Numbered from the stretch's first letter, positions 25,801 through 35,088 are shown. The stretch is DNA of 64,000 bases from Enoplolaimus lenunculus (GCA_030248215.1 JASANG010000440.1:372001-436000), one strand, 5' to 3'. The notes: generated by a model not told the origin, from the letters alone. Made by a program: numbers and translations.

Positions 25801-28800
25801 GCGGGGTATATGCCCCCACTTTCAGAAATTTTTTTATGGTAAAATGGTGAGGTAGCTATCTTACAATTTTCGCCCAAAGAAAATTGGCGCATATACACCT
25901 TTACAGTAGAAATTGCGTTTCATAACTTTTGCTAAACCCGTTTCTTGTCAGAACTTTCTGTATCTGCCGATGCAGGTGTCTTCAAACTATTCAGCGTGTC
26001 ACGGGGGTATGTTACGTACGACAACTTTCCCCCATGGTTTCAATAGTTTACGTGCCACAGCACAAAAGGAAATTCTTGGGAAAATATTTTGAAAACTACT
26101 TGGAAGACGTGCCGTTTTTCCGCAAAACTCAAATAGCGTAAACATAAGCTTCGGATTGGTTTTAGCCTACGCTAAGTTGTACGGTTATCGTTACGTTGAG
26201 GCGTACGCTTACGTTTAGGTTTAGGAATATGCTTATACTACTGTTACGCCACTCAAAGTAACATTGGCAATAATCATAGTTACTGGCATATAAACCACAA
26301 TTGGACTGCGAAAGCTGCACAAAGAATGTGGACTGATTAAGCGGTTCGGAGTTGGGTCAAAAATGTCGAGCATTGATTGGGTAAAACCAGTAAAGAAACC
26401 CTCATCAGACATAAGCGAGTTGTTATAAACAGAATAAAGTTTTCCGAAGTACGCAAGTTTATGTGGATTCGGCATAAAATCTGTTGTTCAACGATAAATT
26501 GAAATGATTGCAGTTTGAATTTTAAGGCCGAACGAGGCCGTCGGCAAGCAGAATCGGACGCGAACGAAGCTCGTGAATTTGTAACTGAGCTGAACGCTCA
26601 AACGGTTACACTTAACGCTGCGAAACGAAAAGCTGAATCTGAGTTTCAATCGTTGCAGGTGAAAGCTGGAATATTTTAATGGTCTTAGAATTAAGTCCGC
26701 AACAAAGTTGTTATCTACTCTATTTTCGAGGAATTTTCGCTTCGTACGAACTAAAGCGCGAAGTCTGACGTTTGGACTCGAGTCAAAGGGCAGTATTTGG
26801 AACTCGAGTCAAAGTGCAGTATTTTGAACTCGAGTCAAAATGCAGCATTTTGAACTCGAGCCAAAGTGCAGTATTTTGAACTCGAGTCAAAGTTTAGTAT
26901 TTTGAACTCGAGACAAAATGCAGTATTTTATGCTCGAGTCAAAGTGCAGTATTTTGAACTCGAGTCAAAGTTCAGTATTTTGAACTCGAGTCAAAATGCA
27001 GCATTTTGAACTCGAGCCAAAGGGCAGTATTTTGAACTCGAGTCAAAATGCAGCATTTTGAACTCGAGCCAAAGGGCAGTATTTTGAACTCGAGACAAAA
27101 TGCAGTATTTTATGCTCGAGTCAAAGTGCAGTGTTTTGAACTCGAGTCAAAGTTCAGTATTTTAAGCTCGAGTCAAAGTGCTTTATTTTTTTCGAGTCAA
27201 AGTGCAGTATTTCGAACTCGAGACAAAATGCAGTATTTTAAGCTCGAGTCAAAGTGCAGTATTTCGAACTCGAGACAAAATGCAGTATTTTAAGCTCGAG
27301 TCAAAGTGCAGTATTTCGAACTCGAGACAAAATGCAGTATTTTAAGCTCGAGTCAAAGTGCAGTATTTTGAACTCAAGTCAAAGTGCAGTATTTTGAACT
27401 CGAGTCAAAGTGCAGTATTTGGAACTCGAGTCAAACTGCAGTATATATTTGAGTTAGGATTTTTGAAAAAATTTTGACCAAAATGTGCGTATATTATCGC
27501 CTTGAATATTTACATATTATTCCAAAACAGAATCATTTTGAAGAAGAACATTTTAGTTACAGATTTTTGGACGCGAGTATAGCGACAAAAACAAACAAAA
27601 CTGTACCCTTTAGAAGCTCTGTGAGGCTGTAGACATAGGGGCCAGGGATATTCAGCCCCTTGGAAAAATTTTGGCCCCCAAAAAAATTTTCAATCTTGTT
27701 TGTAAGTCATTGAAAAACCTTGCAATACTGCTCGTGAAAAATCTGTAGTCCCCATAGCAAAGTGAGCTTGCTACTGACCTCAGCGGTACACGAAGTATGT
27801 CAAAGTTTTTAATTTAATCATCCGTTCAAAGAATTTCAAAGGCATATCTCCCTGTATACCCACCGTTTCAAACGCCCATGACTAGAAACAACTGCTTTTA
27901 TTCTACAGTTGGAATTCGAAGATACCGTAACCGAACTGAAAGCGTCAGAAGAACGTGGACGTAAAGCTATGATCGATGCAGCGAGATTGTCCGAAGAACT
28001 ACGACAAGAACAGGATCACTCAGCAGTGGTCGATCGCGCACGGAAAGGCCTGGAGTCCCAAGTTAAAGTAACCGCAACATTTACTTGTCAAAGTGGTTGC
28101 AATACTTACAGCACAAAGTCTTAGAACAAATTCATTGTTTACTGTCGTAACTGGTATTTTTCTGATTGTTTCAGAACTGGACTCAGTGTAATAATGTGAG
28201 ACATGCTTGTCCGTTATTTATGCACATGCAAAATCGTGCAATGCACCGTATGTATGCTAGCTGGCAGCATATAGTCGACACATATAGTCGACGAAATATG
28301 CAGTTGGAGAGGCGGGCTGCGTGCGCGCTGGTAACAGCGTCTGCCTGATACGCAGATCGTCGCTAGTTCGAAACCACGCGTAGCCTGCTTTTCCAGCTGC
28401 TTAGTAAAAATGTCTGAAGTCCCGGTTGTTACCAAGACTGACACTCAGTATCAGATTTAATTTCTTATTTTTGGAGATAATTCAAAATTTTTATTTTATA
28501 ATTTTAGGAACTGCAATCTCGACTCGATGAAACTGAAGCCTCCACATTAAAAGGTGGCCGCAAAATGATACAGAAGCTTGAAACGAGGGTAAGCTGAATT
28601 ATTAACCAGACGCCATCAGCGTGTTGAACTGGTAGGTGTCAGCGACTTTTATACCATGGACACAAACAGCAAAAACGTCTGGTATATCCAATCAAACAGG
28701 TATTACGGAATACTGCAAAGAGTCCCTGACATTTAAGCCAAAGTCGTTCCAATCCCTTGTAGTATTCCCCCATTTTGCCTGCCGTTGTTAAGCCTAAGCC

Positions 28801-31800
28801 TAAACCTAAGCAAAAAAGTTAGTCTAAAGCTTAAACTGACTCTATTACAGAACCTACGGAAAACAATCCGACCCTATTCTATACATGGGCCATATATTTT
28901 TTTATGAATTTTTTTGGTTTTTTCGTTTTTTAACATTTTCCGTCACCCCTTCGGAAAAACAGAAACCAAGAACGAGAACACCCTGTTTTTCCGTTGGTTT
29001 TTTCTTTCGACCATCACTATTTGAAAACATGAGCAAACGATGCATTGCAGTAGATTATAATTTTTTAATTTACAGTCGTGTTTTGAAATTTCAGATACGA
29101 GATCTGGAAGCCGAACTCGAAGCGGAAACACGGCAGCATCAAGAAACCGGTAAATTGTTACGGAAAGCGGACCGGAAAGCAAAAGAGCTACAATTTCAGG
29201 TATCTGGTTTGCTTGGACGTTCTCTGGACCGTAGTGTACGCTTTTAAAGTTGCATCATTTAGCTCATAGAACTCAACGTCGGAAACGGTTAAAAACAGGA
29301 TTGTTCTGGTTCTGAAAATACGTCGGCTTATCATGAACTGGCAATAGATGCAACACACAGTTTATCGATCCTGTTGTAAATCTTTGTACTTCACTTGTAC
29401 AGCCTGATTTGGTCAGATTTGTGCCAATTCAATACAACACACGACCTCGACTACCGTAAGACCACTATGAAAAAGTTACCTACAGTATCCAAGTTATTCT
29501 TTCAATGCAAAAACCTTTATTTTTTTCAATTGTTTCAGTGCGAAGAAGATAAAAAGAACCAAGAACGGCAACAAGAGCTGGTCGACAAACTACAGACTAA
29601 AGTCAAAACGCACAAGCGACAGATTGAAGAAGCGGTATGTCTTCAAGTGTTCCTGTGTATTAATAAATTGGCCCATGTTACCCTAACCAGAGTATCACTG
29701 TATTTTCCTGGTTTTCGAATACAGTAAGCCTAAAGCATTAGACTATTTTTTGCTTAAGCCTATAACTGTTAAGGCTAAAAGGCTTACACCGAAACCTAAA
29801 TGAAAATAGTCTAAATCTTTAGGCTTAGACCTTGGCTCATAAGCTTATTTCTACGCTGAGGCTTAACGAAAAGTTTAGGCTTAGGCTTAGAAATATCCTT
29901 ATACTACTGTTACGCCCTTCAAACTCACATTTGCCGGAAATACTTTGTTTACAAAGTAAGCGGTGTCATACGGTAATAACCGGCCCATGTAAAGATCAGG
30001 GGCGGAACGTTTTTCTGCTCGACTAGAATAGAGTAAGCTTTAAGGTTTAGACTAATTTTTTGTCTGGCTTAGGCTTAGGCTCAGAAATGTGCTCATTCTT
30101 ACGCTAAGGCCTACGCTTAGGCTTAGGCTTAGGCTCAGAAATACGCTCATTCTTACGCTAAGGCCTACGCTTAGGCTTAGGCTTAGGCTCAGAAATACGC
30201 TCATTCTTACGCTAAGGCCTACGCTTAGGCTTAGGCTTAGGCTCAGAAATACGCTCATTCTTACGGTAAGGCCTACGCTTAGGATTAGGCTTAGGCTCAG
30301 AAATACGCTCATTCTTACGCTAAGGCCTACGCTTAGGCTTAGGCTTAGGCTCAGAAATATGCTCATTCTTACGCTAAGGCCTACGCTTAGGCTTAGGCTT
30401 AGGCTCAGAAATATGCTCATTCTTACGCTAAGGCCTACGCTTAGGCTTAGGCTTAGGCTCAGAAATACGCTCATTCTTACGCTAAGGCCTACGCTTAGGC
30501 TTAGGCTTAGGCTCAGAAATATGCTCATTCTTACGCTAAGGCCTACGCTTAGGCTTAGGCTTAGGCTCAGAAATACGCTCATTCTTACGCTAAGGCCTAC
30601 GCTTAGGCTTAGGCTTAGGCTTAGTAATATGCTTACTGTTCAAAACTCATAGCGTTTCCCCAACAAATATGTACTAATTTTAGGAATCTATCGCTGCCAC
30701 AAACGTCGCAAAAGTTCGCCAATTACAGCATCAAATCGACGACGCTGAAGAACGTGCAGAAATTGCAGAAAGTGCACTTGCAAAACTGCGATTACGCAAT
30801 AAAACGTCAGCCAATGCTGGCCAACTGTCAGTTTCTGCAACCGGATCCGCAAACCCAGTCATTTCCACGGTTAGTGATTATATTTTTCACAGGTATTGTC
30901 TGAAAAACCGCATACATACCACACTGCAAAAAATTGTGAGTCAAATTGACTCTCTCCGAAATAGGCTCTACGGGATTACACAAATTGAGTCAAATTAGAC
31001 TCCGCCAGAGTCAAATTCGACTCACTTAGTCGCACGTTTGACTCTGGCGGAGTCGAATTTGACTCAGTTTGTGTAGTCCTGTAGAGCCTATTTCAGAGGG
31101 AGTCAATTTGACTCACCATTTTTTGCCGTGCATACGCCATTCGCAGCCTTCCTCAGAGAATACATACCAAAGCACTGACCTTAGATCCCACAAGATTTTA
31201 GTCCTTTAAAATCAGTTCATCGCCTCACTCAAAAAAGTAATTTTGAATTTATTCAGAAAACTATTTTCTGTGGCAAATCTGAAAAGTTTTTTACTGATAT
31301 TTAAGACAATTTTTTTAAAAATAACTGGAAAACGTTTATTTTCAAACTTTGTTTCAAAACTTTTTTGAAAACTTTTCTGTTATAAACTGAAATAGTTTTC
31401 AAGTGCACCTTGCGAAGTATATTTCTTAAATGTAAGAAATTTTTTCATAAATATCAGAAATATTATTTTGAGTGATGCCGATATAGCAATTTACCAATGT
31501 CTTTGAATGCGCGCTGCATTTAACCATTGTTAATATTGTCGCAGCTTAGCTTCTGAAACTGTTCATAAAATAATCCTTGAGTTCGCCGTCCAATGTAAAA
31601 AACATGGGCAGAACAGTAGTATAAGCATATTCCTAAGCCTAAGCTTAAGCCAAACAAAAAATACTCTAAAACTTAAGCTTACTCTTTTCTAGTCCCACAG
31701 AAAAACGTTCCGCCCCTGATCTTTACACGGGCCAGTTCGCCAACCCATACAGTGATAACTTTATCAGCTTGTCATATAAGCACAACATTTTCTGTAATAC

Positions 31801-32264
31801 TCCAGAAATCCTACAGTTCGACGAACAACATTCATCACTGAGACAAATACAGCCGTGCTTGAGTCGTATTCTCAAATGTGTGTAGCACCTATCAGGATAC
31901 AACCGGACGTCTGCCTCCGGCTCCGGTATTTTTCACCTCCGGTTGCACCCTGGCACCTATCAACACTTGGTAATGCAAAATTTTATTTTTAGAACAAATG
32001 AGAGTTTAAAAAATAGCAAATTTTTGTGCAGTTTTTAATGTACGATTCTTTGCAAAAATTTTGCAATTGGTAACTGCAACAGTTTGTCACTTTGAAAGCC
32101 AACCGTAACTGGATTTTCAATATTGACTCTGCGGGCTGTTAATCTGCTAATGGCACAAGTTAAAAATACGTCTATTAAACATTTTGCAGCGTTCAATGTC
32201 TCATTTGAATACGTGGTTGAGTCAGTTTAACCGACCCGAAGCTGAAGACGATATTGAAGTCTAA
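10753..32264 (+). CDS. Headless myosin rod protein (tandem myosin copy B)
   Basis: Exons read: 10753-10824, 11356-11544, 12414-12614, 13611-13748, 14606-14751, 15524-15671, 16393-16539, 17150-17256, 17985-18123, 18840-19025, 19674-19870, 21592-21724, 22308-22445, 24111-24225, 24853 (or 24892)-25096, 25337-25538, 25648-25767, 26527-26658, 27909-28067, 28508-28588, 29095-29199, 29539-29634, 30684-30869, 32190-32264 (TAA). All join in phase, giving about 1,140-1,150 residues. From the second exon (KNDLFQQLQ, matching the EKNDLQLQ block at the start of the myosin rod) to the tailpiece it is continuous coiled coil, including AQWR-like [26 protein letters not shown] and [15 protein letters not shown] blocks. 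No IQ motif or motor precedes it. Expected role: a thick-filament rod partner. The alternative is that head exons left of the window splice past copy A into it. Confidence 0.82.
10937..11149. mobile_element. hAT-like MITE in first intron of rod gene
   Basis: GCCAATGTATGGAACAGGGC at the left, GCCCTGTTCCATACATGGGCC at the right. This belongs to the variant with TATGGAACAGGGCCGG ends instead of TAAAGAACAGGGGCGG; other copies of that variant are at 16135-16292 and about 28790-28890. Confidence 0.65.
11866..12081. repeat. MITE with CCGTATTCTCAAATG termini
   Basis: GCCCGTATTCTCAAATGTGT at the left and CATTTGAGAATATGGGCC at the right. A second, more decayed copy follows at about 12108-12330 in the same intron. 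Confidence 0.6.
13306..13548. mobile_element. hAT-like MITE nested in another MITE
   Basis: GCCCATGTAAAGATTAGGGG to CCCCTGTTCTTTACATTGGCC. It interrupts the 3' end of a CCGTATTCTCAAATG-family element: that element reads GGTGTTACATGAGAA on the left and resumes TTGAGAATAAGAGCCC on the right, with TGAGAA present on both sides as the probable target duplication. It ends 62 bp before the exon at 13611. Confidence 0.7.
13760..13970. mobile_element. hAT-like MITE inserted beside a splice donor
   Basis: GGCCAATGTAAAGAAAAGGGG to CCCCTGATCTTTACATGGGCC, flanked by AGCAGTTG and GGCAGTTC (a slightly diverged 8-bp duplication). The left copy of the duplication overlaps the donor GTAAGC of the myosin exon ending at 13748, so the transposon starts 12 bases after the exon. 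Confidence 0.75.
14785..14930. repeat. CGTCCGTCACCGT-type inverted repeat
   Basis: GC-rich block of CCGTCCGTATCCGTACG and CGTCCGTCACCGT words, whose second half is roughly their complement (GGTGACGGACGGCG). Related sequence occurs at about 49695-49860 and as a tandem array at 44360-44573. Probably a small transposon family; ends not defined. Confidence 0.45.
15870..16052. repeat. Palindromic MITE, GAGTCAAATTGACTC family, partial
   Basis: Two near-complementary arms (TTGAGTCTCTTCAAAATAGG and CCTATTTCGGAAAGAGTCAA) around a GACTCCACC/GAGTC centre. The left terminus typical of the family (CACTGCAAAAAATGG) is lost, the right one is kept as GCCATTTTTGCAGTG. Confidence 0.55.
16135..16292. mobile_element. 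hAT-like MITE, short GGCCGG variant
   Basis: Left GGCTCATGTATAGAACAGGG, right CCCCGATCTATACATTGGCC; flanked by AGCAGTTG and AGTAGTTG, a one-mismatch 8-bp duplication. Confidence 0.7.
16621..16835. mobile_element. piggyBac-like MITE, truncated
   Basis: Begins TTAACCCTTTCTCACCTGAA and keeps the tRNA-like middle (CACCACTAAGCCATACGAGC), but the right TTAA end is lost where the next element (16840-17114) begins. Confidence 0.55.
16840..17114. mobile_element. MITE with ACGTGCAAGTTTTTGC termini
   Basis: Left AAGCCGTATTCACACGTGCA, right complementary GCACGTGTGAATAAGGCTTT, with long internal inverted arms rich in CTTGCAGCTGCAA. Each full copy is about 230-300 bp. Other copies: 23594-23895, 34450-34727, 42768-43062, 51487-51714; one terminus alone at 10672-10692. 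It abuts the exon at 17150. Confidence 0.7.
18158..18366. mobile_element. TA-flanked palindromic MITE (CACTGCAAAAAATGG family)
   Basis: CACTGCAAAAAATGGTGAGT at the left, CTCACCATTTTGTGCAATG at the right, TA on both sides, and an internal inverted pair AATTCGACT/AGTCGAATTTGACT. TA duplication plus almost full self-complementarity suggests a Tc1/mariner-type non-autonomous element. It starts 34 bp downstream of the myosin exon ending at 18123. Confidence 0.65.
19488..19560. repeat. Duplicated poly-G block
   Basis: Two direct copies of ATACCCGGGGGG (running on to about 12 G) followed by TTAATAGTT(A/G)TGGTTACG(G/C)CAG. Each G run is long enough to form quadruplex-like structure. The copies are about 38 bp apart. 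Confidence 0.6.
19940..20209. mobile_element. piggyBac-like MITE with tRNA-like centre
   Basis: TTAACCCTTTTTCACATGAA to GAACGAAAGGGTTAA. Tract GGTGAGATTCGAACCCCAG is the B box seen from the opposite strand. A fragment of a second copy (CCCTTTTCCGCATGAA) lies directly before it, from about 19888. Confidence 0.65.
22497..22693. mobile_element. TA-flanked palindromic MITE (CACTGTAAATTTCAGTGAG family)
   Basis: CACTGTAAATTTCAGTGAGT at the left, CTCATCGGAATTTACAGTG at the right, TA on each side, interior of GAGTTAA/TTAACTC words. A second copy is at 48158-48356; a copy lacking ends is at about 14018-14190. Confidence 0.65.
23119..23272. mobile_element. hAT-like MITE with perfect 8-bp duplication
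   Basis: GGCCAATGTAAAGAACAGGG to CTCCTGATCTTTACATGGGCC. GCTTGACC is found immediately before (23111-23118) and after (23273-23280). It is one of the clearest cases fixing the family as hAT-like. Confidence 0.82.
23594..23895. mobile_element. MITE with ACGTGCAAGTTTTTGC termini
   Basis: AAGCCGCATTCACACGTGCA to GCACGTGTGAATGGAGCTTT. Its interior (AATTCATGCTATTGAATTTA and GGTCGATCGGAA) matches the inverted copy at 42768-43062 more closely than the other members, so the two form a subfamily. Confidence 0.7.
24853..25096 (+). CDS. Rod exon of myosin copy B with an unusual 5' boundary
   Basis: The family-matching part begins [11 protein letters not shown] and runs to EEEFENTR, ending AG|GTATCC. 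The previous exon ends [15 protein letters not shown] with one base of the next codon, so homology would place the junction at 24892, but the sequence before it is TTTCGG, with no AG. The nearest AG in phase is at 24851-24852; using it adds 13 codons ([13 protein letters not shown]) to the rod. That segment is hydrophobic and does not continue the heptad pattern. Either a non-canonical acceptor is used or copy B carries this insertion. Confidence 0.6.
26771..27447. repeat. 26-bp minisatellite with CTCGAG core
   Basis: About 26 units of GAACTCGAGTCAAAGTGCAG followed by TATTTT, lying in the myosin copy B intron between 26658 and 27909. Variants CGAGACAAAATG and TTTTAAGCTCGAG alternate between about 27205 and 27350, making a 52-bp higher-order repeat. 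Open frames through it are repeat translation only. Confidence 0.9.
28196..28455 (+). repeat. tRNA-derived SINE
   Basis: Unit starts GTGAGACATGCTTGTCC, has an ATAGTCGACGAAATATGCAG box, then a tRNA-like block GGAGAGGCGGGCTGCGTGCG with A-box-like GCGCTGGTAACAGCG and B-box-like CTAGTTCGAAACC. The same order of blocks is found at 47782-48030 and, inverted, at 62520-62722. The tRNA-like parts differ more than the 5' block does. Confidence 0.6.
29982..30640. mobile_element. hAT-like MITE whose core became a 54-bp minisatellite
   Basis: Left end GGCCCATGTAAAGATCAGGG is intact; the core has grown into about ten units of 54 bp (GCTCATTCTTACGCTAAGGC, then CTACGCTTAGGCTTAGGCTT, then AGGCTCAGAAATAC), and the right terminus is missing. 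Units are nearly identical, so the expansion is recent. It ends 44 bp before the myosin exon at 30684. Long reading frames on both strands here are artefacts of a 54-bp (multiple of three) unit. Confidence 0.8.
30684..32264 (+). CDS. Myosin copy B last two exons (end of rod and tailpiece)
   Basis: Exon 30684-30869 ends the coiled coil ([20 protein letters not shown]) and then turns Ser/Ala/Gly-rich ([20 protein letters not shown]). Exon 32190-32264 adds [20 protein letters not shown] followed by DIEV and TAA. It is acidic and longer than the tailpiece of copy A, and the last exon has no counterpart there. Confidence 0.85.
30922..31130. mobile_element. Palindromic MITE (CACTGCAAAAAATGG family)
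   Basis: CACTGCAAAAAATTGTGAGT to CTCACCATTTTTTGCCGTG, with nearly perfect complementary halves around GACTCTGGCGGAGTC. The high internal symmetry suggests a young copy. Confidence 0.65.
31588..31733. mobile_element. hAT-like MITE with perfect 8-bp duplication
   Basis: Flanked by AGTTCGCC on both sides (31580-31587 and 31734-31741). The left end has changed to GTCCAATGTAAAAAACATGG. Confidence 0.8.
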
Positions 32265-32629
32265 GTTAAACATTAAATCCAACCATAAATGTTCATATTA
32301 ACTTGCGTACACTGTTTTAACTGTTGTTAGTCAAATGCTACATAAATGTATAGAAATTGCGGCACACGTATAGAACAGGGCCGGATCGTTTTCCGACGGG
32401 GCTAAAATAGAGTCAGTTTAAGCTTTAGACTATTTTGTTTGCTTAGGCTTAGGCTTAGGCTCAGGGTTTAAGAGGCTTAGGAATAGGCTCATCCATACGC
32501 TTATGCCTAGGCTTAGGCATATGCTTTTGGAAAGATTATGCGGCTCCAAATTTTTCAACCCCAGTTGAATTAAACATTATGTAATGAGCGCAAGCCGTCA
32601 ACCATGTTAAACCATGTTATTACAAGAAT

Positions 32630-32808
32630 GGCCAATGTTGCTTTAAGGGGCGTAACAGGAGACTAAGCATAATCCTAAGCCTAAGCCTAAGCGTGCCAAA
32701 AATGTGTTCCTAAGCCTAGCCAAACCAACAAAACATAATTTAAAATCTAAACCTACTCTTTTATGGACCCACCGGAAACCTGGACGCCCCTTAAAGTCAC
32801 ATGAGCCG
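32630..32808. mobile_element. hAT-like MITE, GGGGCGTAAC variant
   Basis: GGCCAATGTTGCTTTAAGGGG to CGCCCCTTAAAGTCACATGAGCC, flanked by ACAAGAAT and GCAAGAAT. This variant replaces AAAGAACAGGGGCGGAAC by ACTTTAAGGGGCGTAAC; others are at 60536-60813, about 34930-35088 and about 53087-53652. Confidence 0.65.
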
Positions 32809-32909
32809 CAAGAATTATAGACCTGTTTTAAGGCTTAAGATAGTTAAAACAATTTAAATTTGAGAAAAAGAAAAAATTTGTGTTTAAAATATATCATTTT
32901 GCAGCTCGT

Positions 32910-32915
32910 AATAAA
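32910..32915 (+). terminator. Candidate poly(A) signal of myosin copy B
   Basis: AATAAA, 646 bp after the stop codon. A MITE (32630-32808) lies between, so the 3' end may instead be closer with a weaker signal. Confidence 0.3.
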
Positions 32916-33371
32916 TCATCATACCATACCAATGATTTTACTGCACAGCAGCGTACTGAAATATATTAATACTCAATTGATAGAATATGTTTTTTTTCAG
33001 TATAAATGATTTTCACAAACACGAATATGAAACTATGTTTCAGGCTTAGGCTTAGGTTAAGGTATATCCAGTTTGTAATCAACATATGGCATCATAATTA
33101 GGTTAAACTTAGGTTCAACTTTACGGCAAGTTATTATAGTACTTGCTAGTTGAAATGGACGGTCGTAGCAAGCAATTAAATTTGCTAAAATTTTTAAAAT
33201 CACACCATTTTTGATAAATCAAACCTAAACCAGACAACCGAAACAAGCCAACTTTAAAACTATTATTTTTAGGCATAAAAATTTGTCTTTAGGCTTAAAT
33301 TTAAAAGTATACACTGAACCTCAAATTACAACATCAGGCATTTATCACACATTGCTTCAGGTGTTACTAGA

Positions 33372-33582
33372 ACCCGTATTCTCAAATGTGTGTAGCACCT
33401 ATTACCCGTTGGTGATACATCTAATATCATTCGAACCAAGAAATGGTGAAGTTTGAAATTCAACACTTGCATTCGATATACTCTACTTCTGTGTAAATTT
33501 TGAGATCTGCAATTGTAGCAGTTCGTTAGTTTGAAAACCTATTACGAACTGGTGATAGGTGCTGTACACATTTGCGAGGGCC
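33372..33582. repeat. MITE with CCGTATTCTCAAATG termini
   Basis: CCCGTATTCTCAAATGTGTG with GATAGGTGCTGTACACATTTG at the other end; the last bases of the right end are altered (GCGAGGGCC). Confidence 0.55.
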
Positions 33583-33952
33583 CTGGTGTACACATGATAT
33601 TGTTGATTTTACGAGTTGAGACCAATGGTAAGCGAACACATTCCAACTCTGACCCTCCCCAAAGATTCTATTTACATATGAACCAGTAATAATATCAACA
33701 GTCATTTAATAAATATAATCAAATTCCGGTTAATCTTCACCATTAAAAACAAATGCATTAACAACATTAAATACCCGGTAGCGGATCCGGAAATTTTTGT
33801 CTCATTAAGCAGCGAATTTATTCGTTTACAGGGTATTTTAGTTGATATTGTCTGGATTTCTGAAATCTTACTTCGGCAGGCAAAAATTAACGATACTCAC
33901 TTGGCAGACATTGAAAAGTCTGCCCATAAAATTCAGGGATAAATGAGTGATT

Positions 33953-34147
33953 GGCCAATGTAAACAACATGGGCGGAACCGTATTATAAGCATATTCTTA
34001 AGCCTAAGCCTAAGCGTAAGAATGAGTTTATTCCTAAGCATAAGCGTAGCCTAAGCCTGAACCAATCAAAAAAATTGGTCTAAAGCTTAAGCTTACTCTA
34101 TGCTAGTCATACAGAAAAACGTTCCGCCCCTGATCTTTACATGGGCC
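33953..34147. mobile_element. hAT-like MITE with perfect 8-bp duplication
   Basis: GGCCAATGTAAACAACATGG to CCCCTGATCTTTACATGGGCC, with GAGTGATT at 33945-33952 and 34148-34155. Confidence 0.82.
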
Positions 34148-34449
34148 GAGTGATTGATATATGATCTAATTTTGTATGTATGTGAACTTTAATTTTAAAC
34201 CAGAAATGAATCAAACCAACACCATGCAGCGTTCAACATTAATTACATACATGTTCAAGTTGTGTTCTTAAATGTGTGTAGCATCTATCACCAGTTAATA
34301 ATTTGCAAATACTAATATCTGCACGCAGCAACAGAATTGTAAAATTGTAAAACTGCGCTTTGTTTAAAGCACATTTCACTACAACTTAAAGTCGAAATAA
34401 AAACAACAAAATATTACAAAAAATTATCATGGCTAATGTTACAACGCTG

Positions 34450-34727
34450 AAGCCGTATTCACACGTGCATGTTTTTGCTACAAGAACTTGCGTCTGCAAC
34501 TTGCACTTGCAAATTTTGTTCAAAATCCCGTTCGAAAAACTTGCAGCTGCAAATAATCCATTAAAAGTCAAAGCTACGAATTTAGTTTAAATGTGTAAAC
34601 AACCATACAAGTTCACTGACATTATTGCAACCGTTTTCTCATTGGCTCATGAAAAAATGCAAATTCTGCATGCAATTTGCAGCTGCAAGTTCTCGCAGCA
34701 AAAATTTGCACGTGTGAATAGAACTTA
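34450..34727. mobile_element. MITE with ACGTGCAAGTTTTTGC termini
   Basis: AAGCCGTATTCACACGTGCA to GCACGTGTGAATAGAACTT; interior close to that of 16840-17114 (shared AAAACTTGCAGCTGCAAATAA). Confidence 0.65.
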
Positions 34728-35088
34728 AAGATTGCATGAGCATCCCGCAGTTATAATACTGACTTGTCCAATTTTGCGTTGACACTTTGATAATAAACAC
34801 TGCTGCTTCATTGAATCTAATGATTTTAGAAGGCCAATTAAACCTGCCCGAGTCCTCGCAGTCTCAATTCCGAACTGAAACTGCGTTGCAACCGCACTTG
34901 TAACAATAGCATTCGTCAACGGATCAATAATTTACTTTGAGGAGCGTGCCGATTTTCCACGGGACTACAATAGAGTAAACCATAAAGCTTTAAACTATAT
35001 TTTTGCTTTAGGCTTGGGTTATATCTAAGGCTTAGGTTTACGATAATAATGCGTACAGTACTGTCACGTCCCTCAGAGTCAACATTGG

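Noticed and set aside
27048-27293. Open frame of [14 protein letters not shown] type
   Set aside because: It is the 26-bp minisatellite translated; units without a stop in that frame produce it.
30052-30652. Long open frames of LRLRLR or SLSLSL type on both strands
   Set aside because: They translate a 54-bp hexamer-based minisatellite whose unit is a multiple of three; no stops arise by chance. The same holds for 6415-6772 and 43169-43759.
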